This document shows, in pieces, positions 48,901 to 51,140 of a DNA stretch of 64,000 nucleotides. The stretch's first letter is position 1, and every line of letters starts with the position of its first letter. Origin of the DNA: Patiria pectinifera. Taxonomy: Eukaryota > Echinodermata > Asteroidea > Valvatida > Asterinidae. The notes beneath the pieces are model-generated. The model ran no database searches and was not told the origin of the DNA. It worked only from the letters and a program-made list of their open reading frames with translations. The stretch lies in NCBI GenBank assembly GCA_029964075.1, contig CM057138.1:5760932-5824931 (forward strand), given 5' to 3'. The translations under genes were made by a program, and so were the position numbers.

Positions 48901-50785
48901 CCCTAGATGACCTTTGACCTCAAATGTCTGTCGTCATCTCAAGTCCCTCTTATCCAAAGAGTATTGTCACTAAGTTTAGCTGAGAGCGAAGTCTGACTTT
49001 TCATAACAGCACTTTTCATTTGAAACCAAAATCAACAGTGACCTCATTTGACCCCTACATGACCTTTGACCCCAAATGTCTCAAGTTATCTGAAGTCCCT
49101 CACCCAAAGTTTATTGTCACCAAGATTGGTTGAGATTGGAGTCTGACTTTTCATATGACAGCACTAAACAGTTAACTTATTAAACCAAAATTGAACATGT
49201 TCTTGTTCCATAGTTGTGGGGACATACACTCGTCTCTACGAGGTATTAATGAGGACCGAAAATGCTGTGGGAACAGCAGAAAGTCCCCACAACTCGGTCC
49301 TACTTTGCCTAACAATAAAAAAACTTCCCCATAACACGGTGTAGGCCTACCCCACACTGACTAGCACGTTTGTTTATAGTGTAAATCAAGGATTTTCTTT
49401 TGTTCCTTTTCCCTTTTCCTTTGTTTATACTCTTAACTTTTTTGCAACAGCTCTCATTGGTTTTGTACACGTTTCCTAACCAAGGAGTCTTCGATTAGGT
49501 TCCTGTCCTCAATTCATCGATGAGGCCAAAAAAAAAAAATTGTTCTACTTCCGATTACATGGCATTTGAAAATAGGGTAGGCAGGTAAGGAAACATTTTT
49601 TTTGGCCAATTTTTTTTTGTGTACGATCATATGGAGGCGTCTGCGTGTAGTCAAGGGTAAAAGGTAGAAATTGATGGTTTTGGGTGTTTTTTTCCTCATT
49701 TTTCCAATAAAAAATTAGGGTAGGGGTTGTCAGAATAGGGTAGGTAGGGAAACCGGAAGCAGAACTATTATTTTTTGGCCTGATGTTGCACATAAGTATC
49801 CTCGATTTACACCATAAACAAACGCACACAAACCGACACACATAAGGAATACACTATCACAATATCCCCCTTTCGGCTTAAAGGTATAGTCCATTATTTG
49901 TAACTTGTGCATTTTGTGGAAATCCATATACGAAGTTCACTCAACACCCTGTGTTCAAACCCTATGAGATTGGGCTGAAAAATTGTAAGTGTTTTCTAAG
50001 AAAATGCTTGCATTTTCTCACTGCTCAAATTGACTTTGATGACATGAAATTGCTATCTCAGTATCTGGGGGCTTGTTAGTCAATACAGAGGAAAATTAGT
50101 GAACTTCTTGTATGGAAATCTTTCCCATTTTGTTCGTTTGAAGCAACAAAAGTGCCCAAAATCTAAAGAAGGGTGCTGAACAACTAACCTGATGAAGTTT
50201 CAGCTCAGCTTCAGCTGTATATTCGGAGAAAAACAGCATTCTAGGATCCGATTTCATATCAAAAGTTGCTGAATCATGTTTTGAATTGGGCCAGAATTCA
50301 GCGTCCAAGACACGTTCTCACTGAGCCGAATGCAGCTATACGATGTCGCGCACCGTTCAGACGAATTATAGCAACCGTGCGCGCGTGTGCCTAGTGCCAA
50401 CGCTTGCACGCGCTTCACCAAATAAAAAAAAGACAAACTACTAACGGATATTTCCAACGGTGCGTCTTAAGATGCACCGTTGAAAAGGCCTTCTTTTGTT
50501 GATTTCTTCAAAATGACAGCTTGCCAGAAAGAATAATTTCACAGGGAGTTTAGTTCCCTTTTTATCTTTCAACCAAGCACGTTTCTCAACAATAATTACG
50601 TCAGTTACTTTTTGGATAGCTGCAAATGATGGACTATAGCTTTAAAAGCCAGGGGTATAAAATCAGCACCATACCTCACAAAGAAACCGCTGACGGTGCT
50701 TGGGGCCGGAGTTCTTGATCTCATAGTTTGGTGTCACTTTCTTTCTGCCGCAGAAGCTGTACAGGAAATTCTTGACGTCGCCCAT
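12564..50785 (-). CDS. DHX9: DHX9 / RNA helicase A (Maleless), complete gene, 29 coding exons
   Basis: DHX9 is a nuclear DEAH-family NTP-dependent helicase that unwinds double-stranded RNA, R-loops and DNA. It acts in transcription, RNA processing and suppression of repeat-derived dsRNA. Coding joins in transcript order from 50785 to the TAA at 12564-12566 give 3810 bp (1269 residues), nearly the human length. Domain order: dsRBD1 (about 1-72); linker with PHLA (110-113); dsRBD2 (about 155-235); WSPPQ.NWNPW motif (316-326); Walker A GATGCGKT (394-401); DEIH (494-497); SAT (526-528); STNIAETS (701-708); QRRGRAGR (749-756); helicase-associated and OB-like region (about 820-1075); RGG/glycine-rich tail (1145-1269). 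All junctions are GT-AG and phase-consistent; only the acceptor of exon 4 is ambiguous. All catalytic motifs are intact, so I expect an active enzyme. Exons are listed individually. Confidence 0.96.
12993..13376. mobile_element. MITE-like repeat with telomere-like ends (intron 28)
   Basis: It is bounded by ttaaccctaac and gttagggttaa as inverted ends. The interior is full of aatcctccaaa/ggaggatt words in both orientations. A relative starts at 45278, and another end lies at 48395-48423. Confidence 0.5.
13452..13665. repeat. Interspersed repeat, sibling of 46449-46632 (intron 28)
   Basis: Both copies carry cctgtgcccaagcccttca, a gtaac.ctgtt block and repeated aggaaaaagtaggaat words. It is non-coding and the family is unknown. 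Confidence 0.55.
14258..14467 (-). CDS. DHX9: DHX9 exon 28
   Basis: Residues 1075-1144. It begins with the split Trp codon (DD-W) and [20 protein letters not shown], equal to the human IKLQMSHEAACVITGLRAAM segment. It ends GDQ-G before the donor GG|gtaag. Confidence 0.93.
14504..14830. mobile_element. Partial copy of the palindromic MITE family (intron 27)
   Basis: It matches the left arm and loop of the elements at 38938-39437 and 63027-63510 (gggcgagtaaaa, gttctgcatgtagca, tttgctgaaagaa). The right arm is missing. Confidence 0.6.
15055..15390 (-). mobile_element. tRNA-derived SINE, family B, copy 1 (intron 27)
   Basis: Read on the minus strand, it begins with a tRNA-like head containing a B-box (ggttcgaatcc) near 15320. 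It ends in an aat-rich tail next to taataataat at 15050. It shares the same 330-bp body (ggacgcggctacaac, gagcacagcc, ggaggaaaaccggaggg) with 22090-22430. Confidence 0.75.
15454..15569 (-). CDS. DHX9: DHX9 exon 27
   Basis: Residues 1037-1074. It encodes [20 protein letters not shown] and ends MLDD plus two bases of the Trp codon. This matches the human IRTRAISAKGMTLVTPLQLL region, the OB-fold-like C-terminal module. Confidence 0.94.
16026..16249 (-). CDS. DHX9: DHX9 exon 26
   Basis: Residues 962-1036. It contains [39 protein letters not shown] and the ending [11 protein letters not shown], all hallmarks of the DHX9 helicase-associated C-terminal part. The acceptor is cttgcag|AG and the donor AAG|gttcat. 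Confidence 0.95.
16330..16550. repeat. Interspersed repeat, inverted relative at 28980-29125 (intron 25)
   Basis: The segment tctctcaaagacggccatct, ctgtaggagaactgca and gtgttgaaaatg recurs in reverse complement in intron 14. Confidence 0.5.
17058..17100 (-). CDS. DHX9: DHX9 exon 25 (43 bp)
   Basis: Residues 948-961. The smallest exon, encoding [14 protein letters not shown], equal to human VQLKEILINSGFPE. The acceptor is ttcttcag|AAT and the donor C|gtgagt. The flanking introns agree in phase. Confidence 0.9.
17457..17544 (-). CDS. DHX9: DHX9 exon 24
   Basis: Residues 918-947. It encodes [20 protein letters not shown] and SLRMIYEAR, the counterpart of human EAEIRFCEHKRLNMATLRMT. The donor is AGG|gtgagg. 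Confidence 0.92.
17565..17730. repeat. Interspersed repeat, reverse-complement relative of 11260-11450 (intron 23)
   Basis: Shared words include gattttttcccattcaaat, caaagcgaggctggaag and the ggccatcttgat block. It lies directly between exon 24 and the minisatellite. Confidence 0.5.
17811..18636. repeat. 11-bp minisatellite (tgatggacatg / tgatggacttg), intron 23
   Basis: About 825 bp of tandem 11-mers. A few variants occur (tgaagaatttg, tgaaggacttg, tgatggacagtaa) and recur in blocks, suggesting higher-order duplication. All three minus-strand frames stay open only because the 11-bp unit lacks stops. The intervening acceptor and donor of exons 23 and 24 show it is intronic. It is related to the array at 34213-34786. 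Confidence 0.95.
18679..18840 (-). CDS. DHX9: DHX9 exon 23
   Basis: Residues 864-917. It encodes [23 protein letters not shown] and [17 protein letters not shown], matching human YVGDAICTIAAAT and FSDHVALLSVFQAWDDA (ratchet/winged-helix region). The donor is TT|gtgagt. Confidence 0.94.
18977..19375. mobile_element. TTAA MITE, diverged copy of 41186-41703 (intron 22)
   Basis: It starts TTAAAGGGAATGTACAACAT like the intact copy. It shares gatggatttgg, the gtctggttccctga block and the cacaggtgtgtaa segment. The right end is not recognisable, and a G-run follows at 19340-19360. Confidence 0.55.
19522..19633 (-). CDS. DHX9: DHX9 exon 22
   Basis: Residues 827-863. It encodes [36 protein letters not shown], equal to human LTPLGRILAKLPIEPRFGKM. 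The donor is TT|gtaagt. Confidence 0.94.
19779..20160. mobile_element. TTAA MITE, partial copy of 49878-50645 (intron 21)
   Basis: It starts TTAAAGGTAGGGTAAATCAT and shares the gatgaagtttcagctcag, cattctaggat and aattatagcaac blocks with the intact copies. The right end is lost in a G-rich tract. Confidence 0.6.
20227..20387 (-). CDS. DHX9: DHX9 exon 21
   Basis: Residues 773-826. It encodes [40 protein letters not shown] and [13 protein letters not shown], near-identical to human MTPEMFRTPLHEIALSIKLL and [16 protein letters not shown]. The donor is G|gtatga. Confidence 0.95.
20450..20690 (+). mobile_element. SINE of the 'gggcaaggcacttt' core type (intron 20)
   Basis: A B-box-like gggttggagtcc near 20473 is followed by cctcgggcaaggcacttt, an agtaaatgggtacc block and a gagctg-rich tail. 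The core resembles the SINEs at 26485-26690, 29115-29395 and 35065-35340. Confidence 0.55.
20861..21120. repeat. Degenerate minisatellite rich in TGACTC words (intron 20)
   Basis: Imperfect tandem units of roughly 40 bp are built from tgactc, gactcagactcagactt and gaaccaaatgactc. Several perfect TGACTCA (AP-1-like) heptamers occur by composition. Confidence 0.7.
21250..21545 (+). mobile_element. tRNA-derived SINE, family C, copy 1 (intron 20)
   Basis: It has a tRNA-like head with an A-box-like ggttggtgtagcagta and a B-box ggttcgaatccc. The body contains gggttttcagtccctgcct and ctgtgggttttcccc. Inverted copies are at 29565-29822 and (head only) 32832-32915. Confidence 0.7.
21710..21862 (-). 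CDS. DHX9: DHX9 exon 20: helicase motif VI
   Basis: Residues 722-772. It encodes [40 protein letters not shown] and [16 protein letters not shown] (749-756) carries the arginine fingers that contact the NTP gamma-phosphate. The donor is AA|gtgaat. Confidence 0.96.
22090..22430 (-). mobile_element. tRNA-derived SINE, family B, copy 2 (intron 19)
   Basis: The same body as 15055-15390, with B-box ggttcgaatcc on the minus strand near 22375 and a seven-unit (aat) tail at 22090-22111. The antisense serine/arginine-like frames over it are meaningless. Confidence 0.75.
23033..23428. repeat. Tandem duplication of about 197 bp (intron 19)
   Basis: Copy 1 (23033-23229) and copy 2 (23230-23428) share tcaaatttaggttgtatagt, gactgcaaacagccatca, acaaacatgcggttcttgtc and the ending ctactttaaaggggcact with about 10 differences. 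No coding potential. Confidence 0.85.
23554..23627 (-). CDS. DHX9: DHX9 exon 19: helicase motif V
   Basis: Residues 698-721. It encodes [20 protein letters not shown] and [12 protein letters not shown] (701-708) matches the family motif coupling RNA binding and hydrolysis. The donor is AA|gtaagt. Confidence 0.95.
24066..24566. mobile_element. MITE-like element with about 23-bp inverted ends (intron 18)
   Basis: The left end tgttataccacggtgataga and right end tctattaccgtggtgtaaca are inverted repeats. The interior also holds a weaker palindrome (ccccgtggggtac / gcaccacgggta). No target duplication was found, and nothing else recognisable lies in this 1.27-kb intron. Confidence 0.5.
24897..24991 (-). 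CDS. DHX9: DHX9 exon 18
   Basis: Residues 666-697. It encodes [20 protein letters not shown] and [11 protein letters not shown], matching human [20 protein letters not shown]. The acceptor is ttttgcag|GC and the donor AAG|gtaccc. Confidence 0.95.
25057..25210. repeat. Perfect 20-bp tandem repeat, 7.5 copies (intron 17)
   Basis: The unit acaacatgcaacaatttgca is itself a dimer of related 10-mers. The units are identical, implying recent expansion. The array ends 64 bp upstream of the exon 18 acceptor on the transcribed strand, inside the usual branch-point neighbourhood. Confidence 0.95.
25873..26030. mobile_element. Short foldback with 17-bp inverted ends (intron 17)
   Basis: The left end cttgggaatttcggcag and its complement near 26008-26024 bound about 150 bp of non-coding sequence. 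A degenerate tRNA-like head (gattcaaatcc) precedes it at 25861. Confidence 0.5.
26215..26329 (-). CDS. DHX9: DHX9 exon 17
   Basis: Residues 628-665. It encodes [20 protein letters not shown] and [18 protein letters not shown], equal to human [20 protein letters not shown] (start of RecA2). The donor is G|gtaggt. A 17-G run follows in the intron at 26181-26197. Confidence 0.95.
26485..26690 (+). mobile_element. SINE fragment of the 'gggcaagacacttt' core type (intron 16)
   Basis: It shares ttcttgggcaagacacttta and cctctctccacccaggtgta with the family D SINEs (inverted at 29115-29395 and 35065-35340). The tRNA head is not clear. Confidence 0.55.
26755..26853 (-). CDS. DHX9: DHX9 exon 16
   Basis: Residues 595-627. 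It encodes [20 protein letters not shown] and [13 protein letters not shown], matching the human LSMSQLNEKETPFELIE end. The donor is GAG|gtaaga. Confidence 0.93.
27429..27738. mobile_element. 310-bp MITE with 20-bp inverted ends (intron 15)
   Basis: The ends are ggccaagttcgcgcaaggac and gtccttgctcgaacttggcc (one mismatch). The interior (ctacgctagtcgac, ggctggttgcat, acattttgaccag) is shared with 45917-46184. Confidence 0.65.
27840..28191. repeat. Three tandem palindromic units of about 125 bp (intron 15)
   Basis: Units begin at 27840, 27964 and 28089 with ggctgtgtctgaa. Each is internally palindromic (ggctatggctcac ... aagccatagcc; gggaagtggctt ... aagctgcttcc). The array ends 16 bp inside the intron after the exon 15 donor. 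Confidence 0.75.
28208..28326 (-). CDS. DHX9: DHX9 exon 15: acidic insert
   Basis: Residues 555-594. It encodes [16 protein letters not shown] followed by a basic stretch (TRKSKNKNR) and an acidic run ([11 protein letters not shown]). Human DHX9 has the same basic-then-acidic insert (KDKKKKDKDDDGGEDDD). The donor is AGT|gtaagt. Confidence 0.94.
28375..28868. mobile_element. 494-bp hAT-like MITE with 8-bp target duplication (intron 14)
   Basis: The terminal inverted repeats (catagagctatattaaatt and complement, about 33 bp) are flanked by the perfect duplication gttacagc (28367-28374 and 28869-28876). No transposase is encoded. The right half of a sibling lies at 43905-44153. Confidence 0.8.
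28980..29125. repeat. Interspersed repeat, inverted relative of 16330-16550 (intron 14)
   Basis: Contains acgtgtttggaacattttca and agagatggccgtctttgaga in reverse orientation relative to the intron 25 copy. Confidence 0.5.
29115..29395 (-). mobile_element. tRNA-derived SINE, family D, copy 1 (intron 14)
   Basis: On the minus strand, the head carries gtggcctagtggttaggg (A-box) and ggggttcaaatcc (B-box). The core follows as ccttgggcaagccacttcac and cctctctccaccca. A sibling is at 35065-35340. Confidence 0.75.
29565..29822 (-). mobile_element. tRNA-derived SINE, family C, copy 2 (intron 14)
   Basis: The reverse orientation of the 21250-21545 element, sharing gagtcaggttggcgtagc, the gggttcgaatcc B-box and the ctgggcttttcctcccac body. 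It lies 70 bp upstream of the exon 14 donor end on the genome map. Confidence 0.7.
29890..30046 (-). CDS. DHX9: DHX9 exon 14: helicase motif III (SAT)
   Basis: Residues 503-554. It encodes [40 protein letters not shown] and [15 protein letters not shown] at 526-528. Matches human [20 protein letters not shown]. The donor is G|gtaaac. Confidence 0.96.
30047..31213 (-). other. DHX9 intron 13, no recognised element
   Basis: About 1.17 kb of non-coding sequence. A segment at 30370-30800 begins near taaccctaaaagggc and ends in a C-run and ttaaggttaagg, which could be an old inverted-end repeat. I cannot support more. Confidence 0.4.
31214..31296 (-). CDS. DHX9: DHX9 exon 13: Walker B (DEIH)
   Basis: Residues 475-502. 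It encodes [20 protein letters not shown] and [12 protein letters not shown] at 494-497 is the DHX9-type variant of the DEAH box. The donor is AAT|gtaagt. Confidence 0.96.
31341..31665 (-). mobile_element. R-tRNA-R SINE (family A), diverged copy (intron 12)
   Basis: A tRNA-like body is flanked on both sides by the same terminal module in direct orientation. The left module starts ataagatggaaattagcg and contains ggttttgccc. The right module starts cataagatggaggtttcg and contains cggttttgac. The body carries cacccacgatctgctt and gaccaccgag, inverted relative to 47985-48306. Confidence 0.6.
32300..32400 (-). mobile_element. tRNA-like SINE head (family A related, intron 12)
   Basis: On the minus strand it reads gtgggttcgagtccc (B-box) after an A-box-like gtggtaagacg. 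It is not a tRNA gene because the anticodon arm and acceptor stem do not pair. The 3' flank abuts exon 12. Confidence 0.5.
32432..32573 (-). CDS. DHX9: DHX9 exon 12: motif Ia region
   Basis: Residues 428-474. It encodes [33 protein letters not shown] and AMLFCTV. PRRISA is motif Ia. The donor is G|gtaagt. Confidence 0.96.
32690..32810. repeat. Interspersed repeat 'ttattcataaatacct' (intron 11)
   Basis: Shares ttattcataaatacct, attggtcgagagcccgtca and ggtcttaaacacttttcc with 37910-38050. Related fragments occur at 61455-61500. Confidence 0.6.
32832..32915 (-). mobile_element. SINE family C head fragment (intron 11)
   Basis: Minus-strand ggttggcatagcggtac (A-box) and tggttcgattcc (B-box) match the heads of 21250-21545 and 29565-29822. 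The body is missing. Confidence 0.6.
33161..33352 (-). CDS. DHX9: DHX9 exon 11: Walker A
   Basis: Residues 364-427. It encodes [40 protein letters not shown] and ends CNIIVTQ. The P-loop GATGCGKT is at 394-401. The donor is CAG|gtaagg. An open frame running on past the donor is intronic. Confidence 0.97.
33405..33790. repeat. Degenerate 'cccctc...aagatgga' repeat (intron 10)
   Basis: Irregular repetition of cccctcaaga, tacccctcg and aagatggaaaact. No regular period. Antisense frames through it are not conserved. Confidence 0.45.
33988..34062 (-). CDS. DHX9: DHX9 exon 10
   Basis: Residues 339-363. It encodes [20 protein letters not shown] and SRFQK, the counterpart of human PEQISMDLKNELMYQLEQDH. 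The acceptor is tgatttag|ATG and the donor AAG|gtacaa. Confidence 0.9.
34213..34786. repeat. 11-bp minisatellite (tgacttgtgat), intron 9
   Basis: About 52 copies of an 11-mer with occasional single-base variants (tagac, tggac, ctgac). The long minus-strand open frame of repeating SQVNHKSIT units is an artefact of the stop-free unit. It differs by one base from the ggacttgtgat phase of the intron 23 array. Confidence 0.95.
35065..35340 (-). mobile_element. tRNA-derived SINE, family D, copy 2 (intron 9)
   Basis: The same head (ggcctagtggtaaggg, ggttcgattcc) and core (cttgggcaaaccacttc, cctctctccaccca) as 29115-29395, minus orientation. It lies 37 bp past the exon 9 donor. Confidence 0.75.
35377..35529 (-). 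CDS. DHX9: DHX9 exon 9
   Basis: Residues 288-338. It ends [28 protein letters not shown], matching the human WSPPQSNWNPWTSSNIDEGP motif between dsRBD2 and the helicase. The donor is CAG|gtgagt. Confidence 0.95.
35590..36668 (+). pseudogene. RTE-like LINE 3' fragment, split by a SINE insertion (intron 8)
   Basis: Plus-strand frames 35614-35934 and 36554-36654 together encode the C-terminal end of a LINE reverse transcriptase. The first part has [52 protein letters not shown] and [15 protein letters not shown]. The second has [20 protein letters not shown]. Such sequences are widespread in RTE-clade LINEs. It ends with a tgatgatgacgatga tail typical of that clade. It is 5'-truncated, has at least one internal stop, and is interrupted at 35947-36541. 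It is antisense to DHX9. Confidence 0.8.
35947..36541. mobile_element. Inverted SINE dimer (family A) inside the LINE
   Basis: A minus-oriented R-tRNA-R unit (35947-36315) abuts a plus-oriented tRNA-R unit (36316-36541), giving a long palindrome. The whole block is flanked by one 12-bp duplication, tacattgatgtg (35935-35946 and 36542-36553), consistent with a single insertion. The tRNA-like parts carry ggtcgagtggtaagac and gggttcgagtccc. The peptide-like frame starting [15 protein letters not shown] is the antisense of this head. Confidence 0.8.
36855..37059. mobile_element. 205-bp hAT-like MITE with 8-bp target duplication (intron 8)
   Basis: The ends ggaaagattccc and gggaatctttcc are inverted. 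The flanks are aaaagcta at 36847-36854 and 37060-37067. Siblings are at 8056-8262 and 49912-50134. Confidence 0.8.
37168..37269 (-). CDS. DHX9: DHX9 exon 8
   Basis: Residues 254-287. It encodes [34 protein letters not shown], matching human VEPYKVNLSQDLEHQL and ELNLEILPPP. The donor is CAG|gtaagt. Confidence 0.93.
37334..37506. repeat. Foldback with AGGTCA-containing arms (intron 7)
   Basis: A 32-bp arm (37334-37365, aggtcacagggccgcaagtc...) pairs with 37475-37506 with four mismatches. An inner hairpin (acacttgtc / gacaagtgt) lies between. The arms and the preceding 37311-37340 contain several AGGTCA half-sites. Confidence 0.7.
37688..37859. repeat. Foldback with 55-bp arms (intron 7)
   Basis: 37688-37742 pairs with 37805-37859 with two mismatches. 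A 62-bp spacer is itself partly palindromic (ggtcagaccatactgacc). Related single-arm sequence (gagggtttgcgg) is near 63893. Confidence 0.8.
37910..38050. repeat. Interspersed repeat, sibling of 32690-32810 (intron 7)
   Basis: Shared blocks include attggtcgagagcccgtca and tggtcttaaacacttttcc. Together with 38379-38543 it may be part of one larger element. Confidence 0.55.
38379..38543. repeat. Long palindrome with 37-bp perfect inner arms (intron 7)
   Basis: 38418-38454 is exactly complementary to 38468-38504 around a 13-nt loop. Imperfect outer arms extend to 38379 and 38543 (gggaataaat / atttattccc). One arm's sequence recurs at 13370-13440. Confidence 0.85.
38707..38843 (-). CDS. DHX9: DHX9 exon 7: dsRBD2 core
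   Basis: Residues 208-253. It encodes [40 protein letters not shown] and RKIES. SNKKTA is the dsRNA-binding KK helix of dsRBD2. I end the exon at AGT|gtaggt because only this donor keeps phase with exon 8. A later GT at 38690 would shift frame. Confidence 0.93.
38938..39437. mobile_element. 500-bp palindromic MITE, intact copy (intron 6)
   Basis: Ends aaggtgagtaaag and gactcaccctg. Arms of about 200 bp (gttctgcatgtagca / tgctacatgcagaac; gtccacggatcacaa / ttgtgatccgtgga) form one foldback. Siblings are at 63027-63510 (near complete), 14504-14830 and 39925-40210 (halves). Non-coding. Confidence 0.8.
39604..39650 (-). CDS. DHX9: DHX9 exon 6 (47 bp)
   Basis: Residues 192-207. It encodes [15 protein letters not shown], equal to human SFIAEMTIYIKQLGRR in dsRBD2. 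The acceptor is cctgacag|G and the donor A|gtgagt. Too short for open-frame detection, but phase and homology agree. Confidence 0.92.
39925..40210. mobile_element. Half copy of the palindromic MITE family (intron 5)
   Basis: Contains the loop (tttcagcaaaacgaaaac) and the right arm (ttgtgctccgtggacaga, ctacatgcagaac) ending tactcactccg. Confidence 0.6.
40519..40822. mobile_element. 304-bp MITE with 22-bp inverted ends (intron 5)
   Basis: gggccttattcgcgattcgg at the left pairs with ccaactcgtgaataaggccc at the right, with few mismatches. A sibling is at 11430-11746. A 114-codon frame starting at 40810 is unrelated and unsupported. Confidence 0.65.
41186..41703. mobile_element. 518-bp piggyBac-like MITE flanked by TTAA (intron 5)
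   Basis: TTAA at 41186-41189 and 41700-41703 flank inverted ends aggtaatatacaacatttgc and gcaaatgttgaacattacct. No transposase. Diverged relatives at 18977-19375 and 45500-45660. Confidence 0.75.
41704..43564 (-). other. DHX9 intron 5 distal part, nothing recognised
   Basis: About 1.9 kb of AT-rich non-coding sequence. I see no conserved frame, SINE head or inverted-end element, apart from short open frames without domains (for example 42017-42373, minus). Confidence 0.4.
43565..43704 (-). CDS. DHX9: DHX9 exon 5: start of dsRBD2
   Basis: Residues 146-191. It encodes [40 protein letters not shown] and VGQDHN, matching human VDLNAGLHGNWTLENAKARL. The acceptor is cggaacag|TCC and the donor AG|gtaaat. 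Confidence 0.95.
43905..44153. mobile_element. Right half of a hAT-like MITE (sibling of 28375-28868, intron 4)
   Basis: Shares acacgctcatttgctgat, caaatagacgtacaaaat and the right terminal repeat gttagcgctctagtaatt...agctctatg. A 13-bp stretch (acaaaatacgtac) is locally duplicated. Confidence 0.65.
44242..45010 (+). pseudogene. CR1/Jockey-like LINE 3' fragment (intron 4)
   Basis: Plus-strand frames encode the C-terminal part of a reverse transcriptase: [19 protein letters not shown] and [13 protein letters not shown]. Across a single one-base frameshift near 44435 it continues [29 protein letters not shown] and [20 protein letters not shown]. It is 5'-truncated and ends in catcaaaataaatgtatcg. 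It lies antisense to DHX9. The clade is a guess from memory of the family. Confidence 0.75.
45082..45158 (-). CDS. DHX9: DHX9 exon 4 (5' boundary uncertain)
   Basis: Residues 120-145. It encodes [25 protein letters not shown], equivalent to the human YYSRKEEQEVQATLESEE linker. The donor GAG|gtgaga is in frame with exon 5. The better-looking acceptor cttctag at 45173 breaks phase with exon 3. The next AG (cagcaag|GT, 45158) restores it and gives a total divisible by three. A sequencing indel is an alternative explanation. Confidence 0.7.
45278..45420. repeat. Repeat with ttaaccctaacc end (intron 3)
   Basis: Same word set (aaatcctcccaaatcctc, ggaggatttcgcaggattga, gcactgtgtcaaggtcttgg) as 12993-13376. 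The partner right end is not adjacent, so it is a fragment. Confidence 0.5.
45500..45660. repeat. Inverted fragment of the 41186-41703 MITE family (intron 3)
   Basis: Contains ttccctgaccccg and gttcagggaacaagactac, then ccagcatttatgaacacaaa, reading opposite to the intact copy. Confidence 0.45.
45795..45897 (-). CDS. DHX9: DHX9 exon 3
   Basis: Residues 86-119. It encodes [41 protein letters not shown] matches human LPPHLAL. The acceptor is ttttag|CCC and the donor G|gtaatg. Confidence 0.85.
45917..46184. mobile_element. MITE, sibling of 27429-27738 (intron 2)
   Basis: Shares gactacgctagtcgac, tactggggctggttgcat and gcgatgacattttgaccag. It begins within 20 bp of the exon 3 acceptor. Confidence 0.6.
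46449..46632. repeat. Interspersed repeat, sibling of 13452-13665 (intron 2)
   Basis: Shared cctgtgcccaagcccttca block followed by agtaggaaattc / agaaaaaaagtag words. Confidence 0.55.
46869..47736. mobile_element. 868-bp DNA transposon-like element with 9-bp target duplication (intron 2)
   Basis: Inverted ends tagtctaggggctagacg and cgtcgagcccctagacta are flanked by the perfect duplication ttgcttgac (46860-46868 and 47737-47745). Subterminal gataacc/gggttatc words are repeated. No transposase motif was seen in the open frames. A 9-bp duplication points to a Mutator-like or similar superfamily. Its right edge is 33 bp from the end of exon 2. Confidence 0.8.
47770..47913 (-). CDS. DHX9: DHX9 exon 2: dsRBD1 second half
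   Basis: Residues 38-85. It encodes [40 protein letters not shown] and SDLPVLSM. Equal to human [28 protein letters not shown] is the dsRNA-contacting helix start. The donor is ATG|gtgggt. Confidence 0.95.
47985..48306 (+). mobile_element. R-tRNA-R SINE (family A), best preserved copy (intron 1)
   Basis: The terminal module (gtcggtgaagggcaaaac ... aaattccatcttataa, about 65 bp) occurs at both ends in direct orientation around a tRNA-like body. The A-box is ggtcgagtggtaagac, the anticodon-like loop ctgcactagaaagcag, and the B-box position gggtgcaagtccc has two changes from gggttcgagtccc. Flanking acacccata (left about 47979, right 48303) looks like a 9-bp target duplication. Confidence 0.7.
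48880..49164. repeat. Duplicated 135-bp unit with TGACCTTTGACC motifs (intron 1)
   Basis: Two diverged copies (about 48880-49012 and 49028-49164) share gacccctagatgacctttga, the aagtccctc.. block and gtctgacttttcata. Each carries a nuclear-receptor DR1-like element: TGACCTTTGACCT at 48908-48920 and TGACCTTTGACCC at 49060-49072. Confidence 0.75.
49878..50645. mobile_element. TTAA-flanked MITE with a nested MITE (intron 1)
   Basis: TTAA at 49878-49881 and 50642-50645. Inverted ends aggtatagtccattatttg and caaatgatggactatagct. A diverged copy of the 8056 family sits inside at about 49912-50134. Siblings are at 57195-57927 and 19779-20160. The right end is 29 bp from exon 1. Confidence 0.75.
50675..50785 (-). 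CDS. DHX9: DHX9 exon 1: start codon and dsRBD1 first half
   Basis: Residues 1-37. It encodes [37 protein letters not shown], matching the human [20 protein letters not shown] start. The ATG has context gcaATGg. The same exon probably extends 31 bp 5' as UTR to an acceptor tttgtttcag at 50817. The donor is GAG|gtatgg. Confidence 0.97.
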
Positions 50786-51140
50786 TGCTGTCTGCTTCTA
50801 GACATGTGATGACCGACTGAAACAAACCTGATTCTAAAAAGGTGAGGACTCCAACGTTATGTCTTCATGTCCAAATGTTAAAAAAGGCGATAAGTTGGGT
50901 CCAAGTTACTCGGACTAGTTGTGTACAAAGTCCATGCCCAGGCATGCCAGGCGCGGCATGGACATGTATGCATGACCTGATGACATGATGGACTAAAAAT
51001 GGAGATTCAAGAACATTTTCAAAGTATCTTCCTCACAAAATTTACTGTTTCTCAGTCCCAGATTCATGCCTTTTCAACATTTTTGCAATGACTGACCTTC
51101 ATCATGTTCATTGAGATGATGTTTATTTGAGAATGTTTAC

